64,000 bases of DNA from Struthio camelus (Eukaryota > Chordata > Aves > Struthioniformes > Struthionidae). Below are positions 1-12,807 of this stretch, one piece after another. Each line of letters opens with the position of its first letter. Within the stretch, counting starts at the first letter, position 1. The notes under the pieces are model-generated. The model was not told the origin of the DNA, ran no database searches, and saw only the letters and a program-made list of their open reading frames with translations. The stretch is taken from the NCBI RefSeq assembly GCF_040807025.1, contig NC_090943.1, positions 117,937,900-118,001,899 of the forward strand, read 5' to 3'. The position numbers were made by a program, and so were the translations under genes.

Positions 1-3000
1 TTTTAACCAAGAAACTATCTGATAACTGGTAAAACTAATACAATATTTCTTCCTGCAAATGGTTTATTAAACAAAATATAGAATTAATGCGTTTTTTCTT
101 CCACCTATGTATGCTATTGTAATTTCACTTTGTTCAGCAACTTAAAACGGGATCTCATTTTTGCTCAGTTTTGTTTCTTTCCAAGGAAATAAATATATAA
201 AATATATGTAACACCTAATGTATAACATATATATTTGTAAAACTAGTTAAAACGGTTTTTAATTGCTTAGTGGTACAAATTAAGAGGAATTAGGATGGTT
301 AGTGCATAATTTATTTTGCAAGGAGCCAAAAATCATGGCTACAAAGTAGCTGACTCACATTCACCTCTCTTAGGTGTCAACTTGCTAGCTAAAGCCACCG
401 AGAGATAATCATAGGCTGCAGAGTTAGCCTGAGGCCAGTGGGGCTCTGCAGTGCAGTGCAGGTCTATTTGCAAGGGACAAATTGATTCAGATAGACTTTA
501 GTAAAAGGAAAGGCAAATAAAGGTTGGAAAGATGAGGGATTTCAATGGGTGTTTGTTAGACTTTTAACAAGTTTGGTTCTTAAAAACCTTGTGTTTATGT
601 TTTCAGATAGTGCAGAAGTTCACTAGTGGGAATTTTTATGGAATCATCATTCTCAAATAAATACCGCAAAAGATTCACAGAAAGCCGTTTTGAAAAAAAT
701 GAACAGTAGCATTTGTAACAGGCAAGGAATGGAAGCCTACTACGTACCTCACAGTATTTGCCTAAACAGCTAGCAAAGAGAATTCATATATATTTTCTAT
801 TCACAATTCAGGCATTTTTGCTTTAAATCAAATGTTATTTTATCATAATTTTTACAAGGAGGTGGAATTAATCTAGACTATTAGAAATGATCCTCTTTCT
901 ATTTTTATTCAGAAAATATATTTAGATAAGAACCAAACTCAGGAGTCGTCACCATTCTGGTAAGAGTGACACAGATATATTTTTGCTTATTAACAAGAGA
1001 TGGTAGCTTTTTCAGTTTTGCTGAAAGGGTACGCAGTGTTCGAAAACACTGCCTATCTGTATGTGTAGTACGCTTATGCAGGAACCTAGAAACTTTCCTT
1101 CCTATTACACCCATATGGGAGATGGTTTGAAGTCCTCAGGGCATATATGGTTTTGCCAAGCAATTCCCACATCTCTTAGAGTAATCCTAAAGGGTCATAT
1201 TACACTGTCCAAACAAAACTGCAGCTTTATGGAAATAATAGGAGGGCCCATGTCTCACAGCCCGGAGGTTTTACAGTTCTCTACAGGATTCATTATTTAT
1301 CAGGACCATGCCTGGGCCTGGGGTACAGTGAGTGAAATTGCGTTTGAGTCTGACAGCATAACATTCACCTCTCTCAAGTCTGAGTTGGACCATTAGCGTC
1401 TGCATCAGCCCCATCGGCCAGTCACAGTCTGGAATAAAATTTGAAATATACTTTAGGAGTAATAGCTGATGGTTTCCTGCCTATAAGCAAGATAAAACAG
1501 ACTGTATCTCCAGTTCCAAGGCATTTTTTTGGATTCTGGAATGGTAATAGTTTCCAGATCAGAATACAATTTTAAACTGAGAAGTAGATAAAAAAGGAGA
1601 GTAAACTGTCCTAGTTTATTATACTGTAGTGTTTGCTATAGGTGTGTTTGTAGGACTGAGGCTATAAATCTTAGATTTTAATTATAGAATTCTGAAGTTA
1701 AGCATATTGAGTTTATACTTACAGATCCTTAATTCTGCATCATTCCTTCCCTGTTAATAGATAGAATGGTTTTGCCAATGACTGCTATTGATTTTTATTC
1801 CATTTCAGAGTTCAGTGAAAAGTATTTTCATTTTTCAGAAAAAGCATTTCTGCAAGAACAAAATTTGTTTGTAAGTTGAACTTTTACTGTTGCTTCTACT
1901 GTAAAATCCTTATTACTTCATAGTAATGTTATTGCATAAGATTTATTCTCAATATAGAGATTTAATTTATAAAGGATAACAAATAAAAATGGTACAACTC
2001 TTACAAACATCTGATGTTGATGTAGGGTGTTTTAATGTAATATAAATTTAAATTTGTAATAAATAAGTTATTCTTTCTAGGATAGAGTAATCCATAGCAT
2101 CACAAACTTGTCTTCAGTATTAGAAAAAACTCCTCTGCTCCATGATGCTGACTGAGCCGTCTGTCAGCCATCATCTTGCATCACAGTAACCTTTGGTTGT
2201 TAACATTCGTTACCCATTTTCCTTCTGTCTTACCATAAATATGAATCAGAATGTCAAAAACTGCTCCAATAATCTGCATTATTAGCTTTACTACAGGCAT
2301 GAAAATTAGTCAATAAAGTTCTAATTCAGGAGAGCGCTTATTGGGTATGTTTAATATTAATTATGTTTTTATACATGCTTTCCTGAGAAAGATCCTCATG
2401 GACTAAAAGAGAGTACAATTTCATCAGAAGAGTGTAAAACGTATTAAAAATAGTTTTGTAAATAAAGTAAAAATATGAGAGTCTATTATCAAGCTAAAAG
2501 GGGGAAAAAAGTAAATGTTAAGTGACAAAACAGAAAATAATATTGATTTTGAAGCACAGTGTGTCCTCTGAACTGGCACATTCACAGACTTATCAACGAA
2601 ACGATAACACATGAAACACACAATTGACCTTCTTCTGAAAGTGCTGACGACACTGCTAAGATTTTCTATCTATTCTCCTGCCTGAAAATCTCAGGCTCTG
2701 CTCTCTGCCAGGGCGAATCACTGGGGCCGCGCTGAACCGGGTGAGGTGCGCTGCCTTGCACCACCTGAGACTGCGGCATATGGTGTGCAAAGCTTTCAGG
2801 TACAGCTGAAAGCAGCTCTGACAGATTTTTAGCACATTGATTTGTGTGTGAAAAACAGACTGGCAAAACAAGTCTTAACAGCTGCAGCTGCAAACAAGAT
2901 AGTCTGCTAGATTATGTACACTGTGGGCCAAGGTATAGTAAATTGGGATACAAAATCATTAGTAATTCACAGAAAAAGCTACAGCTTTCACTAAAATAAT

Positions 3001-4400
3001 ACATACATGGAAATGTACATTAATGTTTATTCTCTATATGCTCTTAGTCTTGATATAAGTAATACCTTTAAGTCAGAACACATATGACTCTTCTTGCACT
3101 GTTACTATCTCAGAATACAATCCTACCGCTCCTTATATGAAACAGCCTTTTGCCTCACTGAAGAGATGACCATAAATGATTTTAGTCTGGCTCGTAAAAA
3201 ACGCAGTGATTATAGGTAGGTTTTTGCTGTTTGTTTGTTCGTTTTCACACTCGGTCTCCATATTAATAATCAGGTTAGAAATCCTAAGCGTAGCGAATGG
3301 CTGTTTTCTGCGGGGCCAAGTTTCTACAGCGGACCGGCTGTATCCTTTTGATTACAGATTCACTATGTTTCCAGTAACATTCCAGAAAATCCATTATTTT
3401 ATGGCTTCAGCTATGGAAACAGTTTTTGTCCACTCTGATGATTTATGAAGATTCCTCTGATGTTAAAGAAGAATTGAACGCAGCTCTATCTGGTTCAATG
3501 CTTCCGCAATTGCATGTATTTGATTCTAGTGCGCAGTTAGTAAATTCTATAAAAGGAATCAAATATGTCAACAGGGTAGTCATTGAGCCTAGTTGATACT
3601 GTTCTGCATTTCTTCATGAGTTTCGTATTGTTTTCAGGATCTACTTTATCCTTTAGCTCATTTGAAGTCTTTGTTTTTCAAGTAGGGCCCTCATGAATGT
3701 TAATAATCTGTTTTTATAAGTGAGAAACCTATCTGAGGTCCTGTTTTAATCATTAGTTTTGATCTCTTTATTTAAAATTGAAAATTAAATTTAAAAAAAA
3801 GGATCCACATTGATACTCATCCGAGACAAACATTATCTCACTAAGGAATTAGTATCTTCTGTCTTTCAGTCACTGATGCAAAGGGGCTGGACTGATTTTC
3901 TGGATTTTTTAACTCTCTGTGTTTCACTTGCTTTTGTGAAAACTTTTGCAGCTTCCTCTCCAGAATCTGAAATCTGTGAGGTACTCAAGGAGTGTGGCGA
4001 ATAATGGGGTCTAAAAAAATGTGCAACCAGTCAGATGGGAGGTAAGGCTTGTACTTCAAGCATAAGTTTTATTTTCAAATGTGGCATGTTCTGCAGACTA
4101 ATGATATTCAGTTTATGCAAAGATCCTTTTGTAATACATCCATATTATTGAATTTGTGCACTGTTAAAACACATATAACAACCCAAAGTGTTGTGACCGT
4201 AATAGGCATCTCCATAAATGCAGTAGAGAAAAGACTTGGTCAAAATATAATGGCTGTCAGAAGCTTCTTTACCACTTTTCTGACCTTTAGAATGTTTTCA
4301 ACTCATTTGTCATCTTTATTCTCTTCACTATAAAAGTCTAAGCTTTAAAAGAAAATGGTGGAAAGGAAGCTGTATGAGCATGCTACGCTAAATGTTTTCC
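1..4400. other. AT-rich non-coding DNA
   Basis: No exon, RNA gene or clear transposon is recognisable here on either strand. Open frames are short, lack protein-like composition and overlap one another on both strands, as expected by chance in AT-rich DNA. CpG is scarce, as in bulk vertebrate DNA. It could be intergenic or intronic. Confidence 0.6.
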
Positions 4401-5255
4401 TAGGTCCGTGGCAGCTCAGACTGAAAAAAACCCAGCTTCACTGACAGGTGGACGTGGCTCTCCAGATACATGCGTGTCCATGAGGATGTATATGCCTAAT
4501 CTGTCTACAGTAGCAGACGCGGTGCCTGTTACACGTGTTTACGTGGCGGGACTGCAAGGGTGTGAGAACGGGCCGGGCAGAGCAGGGGAAGGCTGGCGAA
4601 TCCCGATAGCTCCCTTGGCACCGGCTCCCATTCCCAGCCCACTTGCCCAAACCAAGACCAACGAACCCCAAAACGTCCCTGGGCTCAGATATTTCCAGCA
4701 GCCCGCACAAGCACTCACGCCACAATGTGAACCCTGCGCGAGGCCGGGCTGAGAGCCGGCTTTCCCTGCTCTTCCTTTGGAGTAAATCCAGCCTGGCAAG
4801 GCTCGCTTGAGCTCCCACGCCACGGTTAGAGCTGCCCCTGCTGCCCTGGGGCTAAACCACAGGTTGAGCTGCTACTGGCAGGTGCAATTAGAAGCCCCCA
4901 CTGTTGCATATCTAAAAAAAAAAAAAAAAAGTCAAAAGCAAAGGAACCTGCAACTCACAAATATTTATAACCTTGCAGCCTGCAGGCTCCTGCCTAATCC
5001 AGAGCGAGCTGAGTCCTTTCCTCCTCCCCGCTCCCTCCAGTGGAAGGGCTGCCTCCCACCTCCCAAAGGCTACGGGCGCTTCCCACCACCGCTCTGCTCG
5101 GGGCCGAGCTCCCTCCCTGGCTCCTCACGTCTGGCGTGAGAGAAGATAGCAACTGGAGGTGGGGGGGGGGGGGGGGGGGGGGGACCCAGGGCATCTGCGG
5201 CCCGAACCTTGCACTGGTGCAGTGAGAGACCGGGGCTGATAGGGGATACTCCAAA
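4400..5255. other. GC-richer block with scattered CpGs, function unknown
   Basis: This block is clearly richer in G+C than its surroundings and keeps scattered CpGs (for example around 4518-4580 and 5065-5140). It also contains an A-run (about 4914-4930) and a long G-run. CpG density is well below that of the island at 11.8-12.9 kb. It could be a weak CpG island, an upstream regulatory region or a GC-rich repeat remnant. The proline-rich open frames across it are by-products of G/C runs and are not called as genes. Confidence 0.4.
5161..5183 (+). repeat. Homopolymeric G run, 23 bases
   Basis: Positions 5161-5183 are G without interruption, following GGAGGT. Runs of this length can fold into G-quadruplexes and are unstable in replication and sequencing, so the exact length should be treated as uncertain. 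Confidence 0.95.
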
Positions 5256-7119
5256 AAAATATTCTGAATAAATAGTCATCTGTGTTTAACCCGGAGGCAC
5301 CTGTTCGTACTGAGGATTAAAGCGTACGTTGCTGTTCCCCTGCATTGCTAGACGCTTTCTGTGGCTGTTGGCACAGAAATCGGCGCTAGCATTTTCACCT
5401 CCAGATTGGAACTATTTTTGTTGTACCAATGGAAAAGCACATGTTACAAACTAACGGCTCAGACTAGCAAACTGCAGTTTGCACTGCCAAATTGAAAAAT
5501 GTTCAGTTAAACACAAAAAATAACATTTTCTGGGGGCCGCTTGAAGATGTTCATAGGGGAAGATAGCTTTCCAAGAGACCTGAAAGGTACAAATTTAAGG
5601 AAAATGTAATAACTAGCTTTGCTGCTATGGTACTATATACCATCATCCTGAAGGGATTTATCATGTCACTGAGGGAGAATGCACTGACTCCCTTGAAGCA
5701 TTTCTACCGACTGCCCCAGGAAATCAAGCTGTGACACACATCTGGATAGCTCTGCACACAAACGGCATCGCATTTAAAGATGAGGAGTTGGCAAGAAAAA
5801 AAGCAGTAGGCCATGCAAGATTAGTCTTTTCTACGAATTCTCAGTTCAACAAGAACGATGAGTAAATTGAAAAGCTACAGTCAAGTAAGAGTTTTTTTCC
5901 CAGAAAATGTTTTTTCCTGCCACAGACTGTCCAGCCATGAAAACTTACCTGGAGAACAATCTAAAGGACAATTGACTAATATTTTACCATTTTGAAAAGC
6001 TGTCAAGCGAGTGATCTTCAGAAAGCACCCAGGGAAATGAGAGACAATAGTAGCATGGCATGATCCACTGTTTGCGCTAAAATAACAGGTGTGGAAGATT
6101 AATACATTCAGAGAAATCAGAGCAGCTTAAAGAATTCATCAGGCTGGAAGTATTTAAGCAGCTGAAAGGGCTATTCATACAAATTAGATGTTGCTTTTCC
6201 TGTTTATCCCTAAAGGAAGAAAGGTTTCATAACTTTGTGGGAGATGCTGCATGGCTCCAAGGCTGTAATACATAACTTTTTCCTACTGTTTTGAGAGAAA
6301 AGTTCTAACTGAGAGTCGGATGGGACTCCATTTGGCTTTATGAAGAACAATTTAAGAACTGCAGGTTATATGATACTTCAGTTAGACGAGGCTGCTTCTT
6401 ACAGGAAGCCAAGTTTTACGGCATTCTAGGGTTCTTTCAGGTAGAAATTGATTACACAAGATGGGCAAAATCTGTTTATTAAAATATAAATGTTTTTTTT
6501 TTCCCCCAAACACAGTAGGAAGCTATCTTCTTGCTTGCAAGATCTTTCCCTGGCTTTTCAAGGCTGGAAAGAGAAGAGTCATTTATTCTTGGCCACCTTT
6601 CAGGGGCCACACACGCGTGTCCTGCTTGTCTGCCTCTCTGCTCACTTTGTTCTTCTTTCTACCCACAATCAAACGCAGAACTTCGACCAAATCAATGGCC
6701 GGTTTCCTGTTTTTGCAACCAATTTCCAGTGAATCCCCTCTAGCCACATGGCTGAGCTTCCAATCCAGCCTTCATATATTGTGCTGTACCTTGGGCGGTG
6801 GCTCGTGTTGTTTCAATTACCACGAAACAAAGGAGTTCGTAATTTCTCTTTCATTCAGTATGAAAGAAAGACGATGAGCATGCCCTGCCACTTCAGTGTG
6901 GTCTGTGACTGTCCAGACTTCATGCTCACAAACAGCCGCCAGTGCTGTCCAACAGAGGCACAACAGAGGCCTCCTACGTATTCAGATCAACCAGACCAAG
7001 GACATACAGGCTAGTTTGTCTGGTTTGACTGCACTTTTAGTCTGGACTGGTGAGCCGTTACACGGCAGAATGGCTGATCTGTGATACTGCCATTTCCTTC
7101 CTCTTGACAGAAATTCCTG

Positions 7120-7166
7120 ATTTGTTTCAATTTGAAATTGTTTAATTTGTTTTAATTTGAAATATG
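7120..7166 (+). repeat. Imperfect tandem duplication, unit about 24 bp
   Basis: Two adjacent copies of a unit beginning ATTTGTTT(C/T)AATTTGAAAT lie side by side and differ by a few substitutions. It is probably a replication-slippage duplication with no evident function. Confidence 0.7.
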
Positions 7167-7920
7167 GGAGTGTACATGTTCTATCCCAAAATTTAAATAG
7201 AAATATTTTGATTTCAAACTAAGGTATGCACCTACTTTGCATCACTAACTGGGAGATCAATGTGGATTTATTTAATTTTGCAGATTAATACCGACATAAA
7301 TTTAATGGCAAAGGATGACAAAACGTCCTTTATTTTACAAGCGTAACATAGCTTTAAGAGGCTGGTATGTTAGTAATGATCTGTAGGACATTTTATTCCA
7401 TGAATGTTGGAAAACGGAATTTCAGTGGAGTGTTTGCTGTTTTCTCCTTGAGAAGCAGGAAGAGTGCTGCTCTGTGCAGGCATCTGGAGTAGTCCGCTTA
7501 TAACATCATGTAATGAAGTTCTTGCTATTCTCCCTGGGGGCCAAGTTATGGAAGCTGCAAAATCAGCATTTTACAAGATGAGATACTAGTCCTCAGTAAT
7601 TTAGTTAAAGCGTACAATCTGATAGATGTATGCTACAGATCATTATTATTACGAAATTCATTTAAATTACTCAGTAAATGAGGAGACAATCAATAAATGA
7701 GCAAAGCTCAGTTAACATAGCTATGAATTTGTCACTCGCACTTTTTTAACAGCAAATGACATTTTCTTGTCAACAATGAAAAAATTGTTCTTGTGGCACG
7801 GTGGAAGAATAATGCTAAAGTAAATTCCTGCCACTGAATGAAAATATGGCATAAGACGAATTTAAAACATTAGACAGCATATGGTGACATGGTGTGGATA
7901 TATAATTTCAGTCATAGTTA

Positions 7921-7965
7921 GCTGTGATGGACCAGTTAGATCATCTAGTCAAGTGCCTTGTCAAT
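7921..7965. mobile_element. Possible old interspersed-repeat scrap (amniote CR1-like)
   Basis: The stretch contains AGATCATCTAGTC, the reverse complement of a phrase common near the 3' ends of amniote CR1 elements. The rest of the match is too eroded to define borders. A coincidence or another old repeat family is possible. Confidence 0.3.
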
Positions 7966-8084
7966 GCTGAATTGAATTTTCCATGCATTTTGTATTGTTT
8001 TAAGCAGATTGTGCACTTTCAGTAAATGTGATAAACATGTTTTTAAATAAAAGGAATTCTGCCGTGTCTCAGAATTCTGGCCGT

Positions 8085-8126
8085 GTGTGTGTATATCTAT
8101 AGGGGGAGAGAGAGAGAGAAAGAAGC
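8085..8126 (+). repeat. Simple GT then GA-rich repeat
   Basis: A short GT run followed by a TATATCTATA step and then GGGGGAGAGAGAGAGAGA. This is microsatellite-like sequence. Just upstream, at about 8053-8088, the phrase GAATTCTG(G)CCGTGT occurs twice, forming a small direct repeat. Confidence 0.75.
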
Positions 8127-9282
8127 ATCTTATAAAACTTCTCGAGGTTGCTACTTGCCAGGTAGCCTCGTTTTAGCTTTACAAGAAAAAGCTGTCAAGC
8201 TTTAAAACACTGCAAGAGGCCTTCCTGCACAAAGAAATCAATGATAAAATGCATATTGATTTCAGTAAGATCAGCTTCTGTCCAGAAACTGCATCTTTGT
8301 TAAGACAGGCACACTGCCTTTTTTCTGCCTTTTTTTAAACACCATATGTGTTGATGACAGTATAAAAATAAAGCTGCAGATAACTCTCATCTCAGATAAT
8401 AACAGCCTCTGATTCAAAAGCAATACTTGGTGACTGGCAAAAGCTAACAAACACTGCCCCGGCCCCTGTAGCAAAAACCATTGATTTAAAATGAGCAGGT
8501 ATGAGCAAAGCAGTTTCATTTACTGGACACAGAGCATTTAAACGAGCACTCTTTGATTTTGTTGCAAGCAAGTAGCCTATTTAATTTAAAAAAAAAAAGT
8601 CAGGAACAGATTTGCACGATGAGGGTGAAAGGATCCACGCCGCAGCAGCAGGTCTCCGTGATGCGCGTCAGGGGCAGACGAACCAGGAGCCGGCGTTGCC
8701 AGTCATCGTACCAGCAAAGATCAGGCTTTACAGACAACTTAGAAAGGTCTTCCTTCAGACAAAACTTCTGTGTGGTAGATTTACGCCTCCTTTTATGTGA
8801 ATCCAAATTTAATTGTAAATCTGCTGTAAATCTGGCCTCATCCTCAGAGCAGCAGCTGGAAGAGGGCTGGGGTCCTTGTTGGGAGCTTGGAGAGTGGCTT
8901 CCACCAAGGACCCCTCTCCCATGACCAGCTCTCCCAGGAAAACCCACCACAGCCATACAGCATTATTTAATGCAAAGAGGCCATAAAAGTTGGGACACGA
9001 GAGGCCAGCTCACGCTAGGAAGTACTGATATGTGTGGCAATACTGACGCGCTCTTGTGTAAGTGGCTCTTCAGAACTATGCTGTAAATATTTCCCTTCAT
9101 TCATCGCCCTGTGCCCGCACACCCAGCGCTCCGTGCAGTCAGCCCCTGGGGTTTGCATGTTTGCATCGTGGTCAGAAATAAATGTCCTTTCTGTCACAAG
9201 GTTTCGACTTTATATCACCTATTACCACAGGTTGTCATGCCAGGTCACCGTAAATTAGATTAACAATCTTCTAATGTGACCT

Positions 9283-9345
9283 CTGTGAGGGATACTTAGG
9301 ACAGTAACTCTAGGGAGGGATGCTTAGGATGGTAATCTTAGCAAG
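9283..9345 (+). repeat. Imperfect tandem duplication, unit about 27 bp
   Basis: Two adjacent copies of a unit reading roughly GAGGGAT(A/G)CTTAGGA(C/T), followed by a diverged TAAT/TAAC tail, are visible. This is a small, old duplication with no coding content. Confidence 0.65.
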
Positions 9346-12111
9346 GAGAGACTCCTATACAGTGTGCTAAAAGCATTAACCACCATATAAGCAAAAAATG
9401 TTTCAAGGCTGTTACAGTCTATTAAATAAATATGTAATGAATGTACGCAAACTACCTCCTGAAACGTTGCTTTGGAAATATGAGCATAAAGTACTGGAAG
9501 AGGGTTGATGTGACTTATTTATTTTTTACCTGCCCTAGAAAACTCTCATTTCCTGATGAATACAATGACTTGGCATAACTTAAAGCACAGAAAGTCAGAT
9601 TTCTCTCAGCAGACATCCTGATCATTCCCATGGATATTTTAAGAACTCACCATTAGTTCCTTTAATTAATGCCTCCCCAATGGTGACTGACATGGCTTTG
9701 TCCCACATCAACCTAACAAAATATGCTTCGGCCATTTTGTCCAATGAAACAGGGTTGGGTGGTTGCTAAAGGCGGCTTCTGCGGTGGTGCTTATCAGAGC
9801 AGCAGTTTTCCCTGGAAGCCTCTCTACTCCTAGCACTCATTTTTGTAGCACGTTTTCTACAGACTTCTTATCTTGCCAGGAGTCCCTCATCCTTTAGCAG
9901 AGGTACGAATCCTGTTGTACCGTGAGATATACCCATAAGTCTTTTCCGTGATAGCCAGCATAAATCTGCATAGCATTATTTAAACCACTTTTCTGCTCAC
10001 AGCCTTACTTTTCGCGTTGCAACCCTTCTCCTGCCAGGAAGTCTGGACCTGCAGCCCAAAGTGGGGCCGTGCCTCCCGGAGCAAAAATGCTGGGTCTCAG
10101 GTGGTGGAGGTCCACGGAGGAGCGCCCAGCTCCAGCTCCTCCATCTGTCCTGCTGGAAGGCTGTGTGCATCAGGGGGCAAATCTGAAGTGCAGACCGTGG
10201 GCTAGAAATGCCTGAACTGGCCTTAAAGCAGTCTATTTGTGGCACTATTAGCCTCTGCGCTGTCCCTGTGGTATCTGAGAGCCTGTCTGAGTGGCTTTGG
10301 AAAGTTAAACAAATTTGTTCTCTGCACACACAAAAAATGGGCTGTGTGTGTGGTATATCTTCTTACGCCCGCACAGGGTCTGTTGATTTAATGGCCCCCT
10401 ACCACATGTATCAGTGCATTTTGTGCACCCTGCTGTAGAACTGGGACTCTGGTTTCTGTATACGTTTCTCCAAACAGCAGAAAAATTAAGTCAGGCTATT
10501 TAACTAAATTCTGCCTCTGGCTCTTCGAGGCCATCGCATCTCACATATCAATCTGCAAAGCTGTAAAAGTCAATAACTGCATATAGCTGCCCAGAGAAAA
10601 AAATGCAGACAACCAACGATTTTTTTCTTGCCACACAACTACATTTGATAGCAAGATGTTCTCACTGAGCCGACCTAAGCAAAACTTATCACAAAAAATT
10701 ATCTTGCATGTAGAACAAAAATTTCCTCATTGGAACTTCAACCTTTGCCACTCGTGGCTGGCACACTACTCCCCCCTTATAAGGACATCTCCACCACAGC
10801 TATTCTTTGAACTCGTAAGACTACATGCGGATTTAAGCAACGATTTGCACTGTGGGCAAACTTGAGGCAGCCGTGCCAGGAAGCGCTGCCTGGAAGAGAG
10901 CCAAGGGCAGATGTAACGCTTCGTACCGCAGCTTGTGCTGCGGCGCGCGAGAGAGTGTGCTGAGCGCTCTCCTTCCACGTGGGCTGCTGGGAGGAAGAAG
11001 GCCTGAGCGGCGCGGCAAGGGGATTTGCTCAGCTGTAAGCACCGGCGCTGCGTAGCTGTCATCGTGCTTTCTAAATGCGGAGATTCTGGCTGCCTCCCGC
11101 AGGGGATAAGTCAGTCTTGTTGTGACTTAGAAACCTCAGCAGGGTCAGGTGTAATCTTGGCGTTAATGACTTTGGCTTGACACCCAAAGCCTGGGAATAC
11201 TCCTCCCATCAGCTGGTACTACGTCCCACAGCCACTTTACCTCAGATAAATCAGCCCTAATCCATTCGAGTCCTTCCTCAGCACTGTCATTTTTATCTCA
11301 AGGAAGTTTCTCGTTTGTGTGCAGCTATGCCCACCCCCTCCGAAGCTGGTCTGGGACAGCTCTGTTCTCAAAGCCGCGACCCCGCTTCCCTGGCTGCTTA
11401 GGGCAGTCATTCCCAAACCCCAGGGAAGGTTCCCGCTCTCTGCAGGTGGCAAACTGTCTTGTCACCCTCAGGGAACTCCCGCCAATATACCAATATGCAG
11501 CTGTATTCCCTTTTCTGTCCCCTACCTCCTATACTGCATCCCTCTCTTTGTGAGCTTGTGCAAGGACTGCTAATAACAACAGAGCAAGCAGGAGATTGCT
11601 AGGGGCTGTTGAGGGAAGGAGAGAGACAGCGAGCAGGAGCTTGGGTCTTCCGGCTGGTGGGGTTGCTCAGGGAGTCGGGGGCTGTTGTGAAGGAGTCTGT
11701 GATTTGCTCGGATTCCCCCCCCCCCCGTTACCCGGTGCCCGCACTGCCACCGTCTCCTCAGAGCGTGAATGACCGCGTGCGACCTGGGCGCCGGGGGGGG
11801 CCGAGCTGGGACGGGAGCGCCTCCGTCCTGGAGACCGCGGCGGCCTCCTCGAACACCGAACGCATTAAAAGTAATGGAGCGGCCTCGCTTTTATTATTCC
11901 CCTTTTCTTCCTTCGCCGTCCCGCAGCTTTGGGACCGGGGGCAGCCCGGCGGGGCCAGCCGGCTCCCCGGCGCGCTCCGCGGCAAAGCGCGCAGCCGGCG
12001 GCAGGCAGCGGAGGCCGCAGGACCCGCGCTCGCCTCCGCGCCCGCGGAGCCCGCACCCCCGCGGGGGGTGGGGGGGGGACGGGCGGAGGCGGGGCCGCGG
12101 CCGCGGCGGAG

Positions 12112-12140
12112 CCAATGGGGAAGCGGCGGGGCGGGGCGGG
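12112..12140 (+). promoter_or_regulatory. CCAAT box and clustered GC boxes
   Basis: CCAAT at 12112-12116 is followed within about 12 bp by GGCGGGGCGGGGCGGG, which are Sp/KLF-type GC boxes. CCAAT boxes usually sit about 60-100 bp upstream of the start of transcription, which would put a start near 12175-12215. The motifs are visible in the sequence. The start-site position is inferred. Confidence 0.55.
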
Positions 12141-12179
12141 CCGAGCCGCGCAGAGCCGCGGAGTGCCGGGGCGCTGCAG

Positions 12180-12297
12180 GTGGGAGCCCGGCGCGGTCCG
12201 CGTGCGGAGGGAGCTTTTTTTTCCCCGCGTGGGAGGACGCGTCTCCCGCAGCCGCGGCGCGAAACGCGCGGGCGGAGAGACGGGCGGACGGGCTCAG
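12180..12297 (+). other. Proposed non-coding first exon ending at a strong splice donor
   Basis: CAG at 12295-12297 followed by GTGAGG from 12298 is a near-ideal vertebrate 5' splice site, about 180 bp downstream of the CCAAT box. The left edge is only inferred from promoter spacing. A second, weaker donor-like CTGCAG|GTGGGA lies at about 12179-12180. No convincing coding frame with an ATG is seen, so the exon would be 5' untranslated. If correct, intron 1 would extend rightwards over much of this window. Confidence 0.4.
12256..12264 (-). promoter_or_regulatory. E2F-type consensus site
   Basis: GGCGCGAAA on the plus strand is TTTCGCGCC on the minus strand, which fits the E2F consensus. It lies between the proposed start of transcription and the splice donor. 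Short motifs like this arise by chance in GC-rich DNA, so binding is unproven. Confidence 0.35.
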
Positions 12298-12785
12298 GTG
12301 AGGAGCCGCCGGTGTCCCTCCCTCCCCCCCCCCCCCACTCCAAAGCGCGGGCGGACAGTCCCGCGGCGCGCAGCGATGCGCAGCGGCAGCCGCCGGGCCG
12401 TCCTTGGCTCGAGGTCAGCGGGGAGGGCGGCGGGGCGGGCAGCCTGCGGCAGCGGGCGCCGGGCTTGAATCCTTCTTCCCCGGACAGACCGCGGGTTTGC
12501 GGCTTGCGGTTTTTCCTATTTAATTTTTTTTTTTTGCTTTTTTTTTTTTTTCCCCTCCCCCTCCTCCGGGGCTCGCCCCCTCTCCGGTGGCGGAAGTTCA
12601 GCCGCGGGCGGACTTGCCGGGCGCGGAGCAGCGCGGGGGGCTGCGGCGGGTCGAGCCGAGCCGGGCCGGGCCGGGCGCTGCGCGGTGGGGGCGGCTGCGG
12701 GAGCGCGGGGGGCTGCGGCTGCGCAGGCTGGAGCTCGGAGAGGGAAATATCTCCGGATACGCTGCTGAGCGGGCGCGGATACCCC

Positions 12786-12807
12786 TTTTTTTTTTTTTTT
12801 TTTTTTT
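12786..12807 (+). repeat. Poly-T run, 22 bases
   Basis: An uninterrupted T run inside the downstream half of the CpG island, preceded by other T/C-rich runs near 12526-12560. It is low-complexity sequence and probably variable in length. Confidence 0.9.

Larger units (their letters stand above)
5260..11600. other. Non-coding AT-rich DNA upstream of the CpG island
   Basis: No host exon was recognised. The stretch carries small imperfect tandem duplications (near 7120, 8052 and 9283), a GT/GA-rich simple repeat near 8085-8125 and a possible old repeat fragment near 7920. A slightly CpG-richer pocket lies at about 10860-11060, about 70 bp downstream of a TATA-like TTATAAGG at about 10777. Nothing else distinguishes it from an upstream flank or intron. 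Confidence 0.5.

Noticed and set aside
5040..5279. Poly-Gly and poly-Pro frames around the G run
   Set aside because: They are direct translations of a homopolymer and are not protein-coding.
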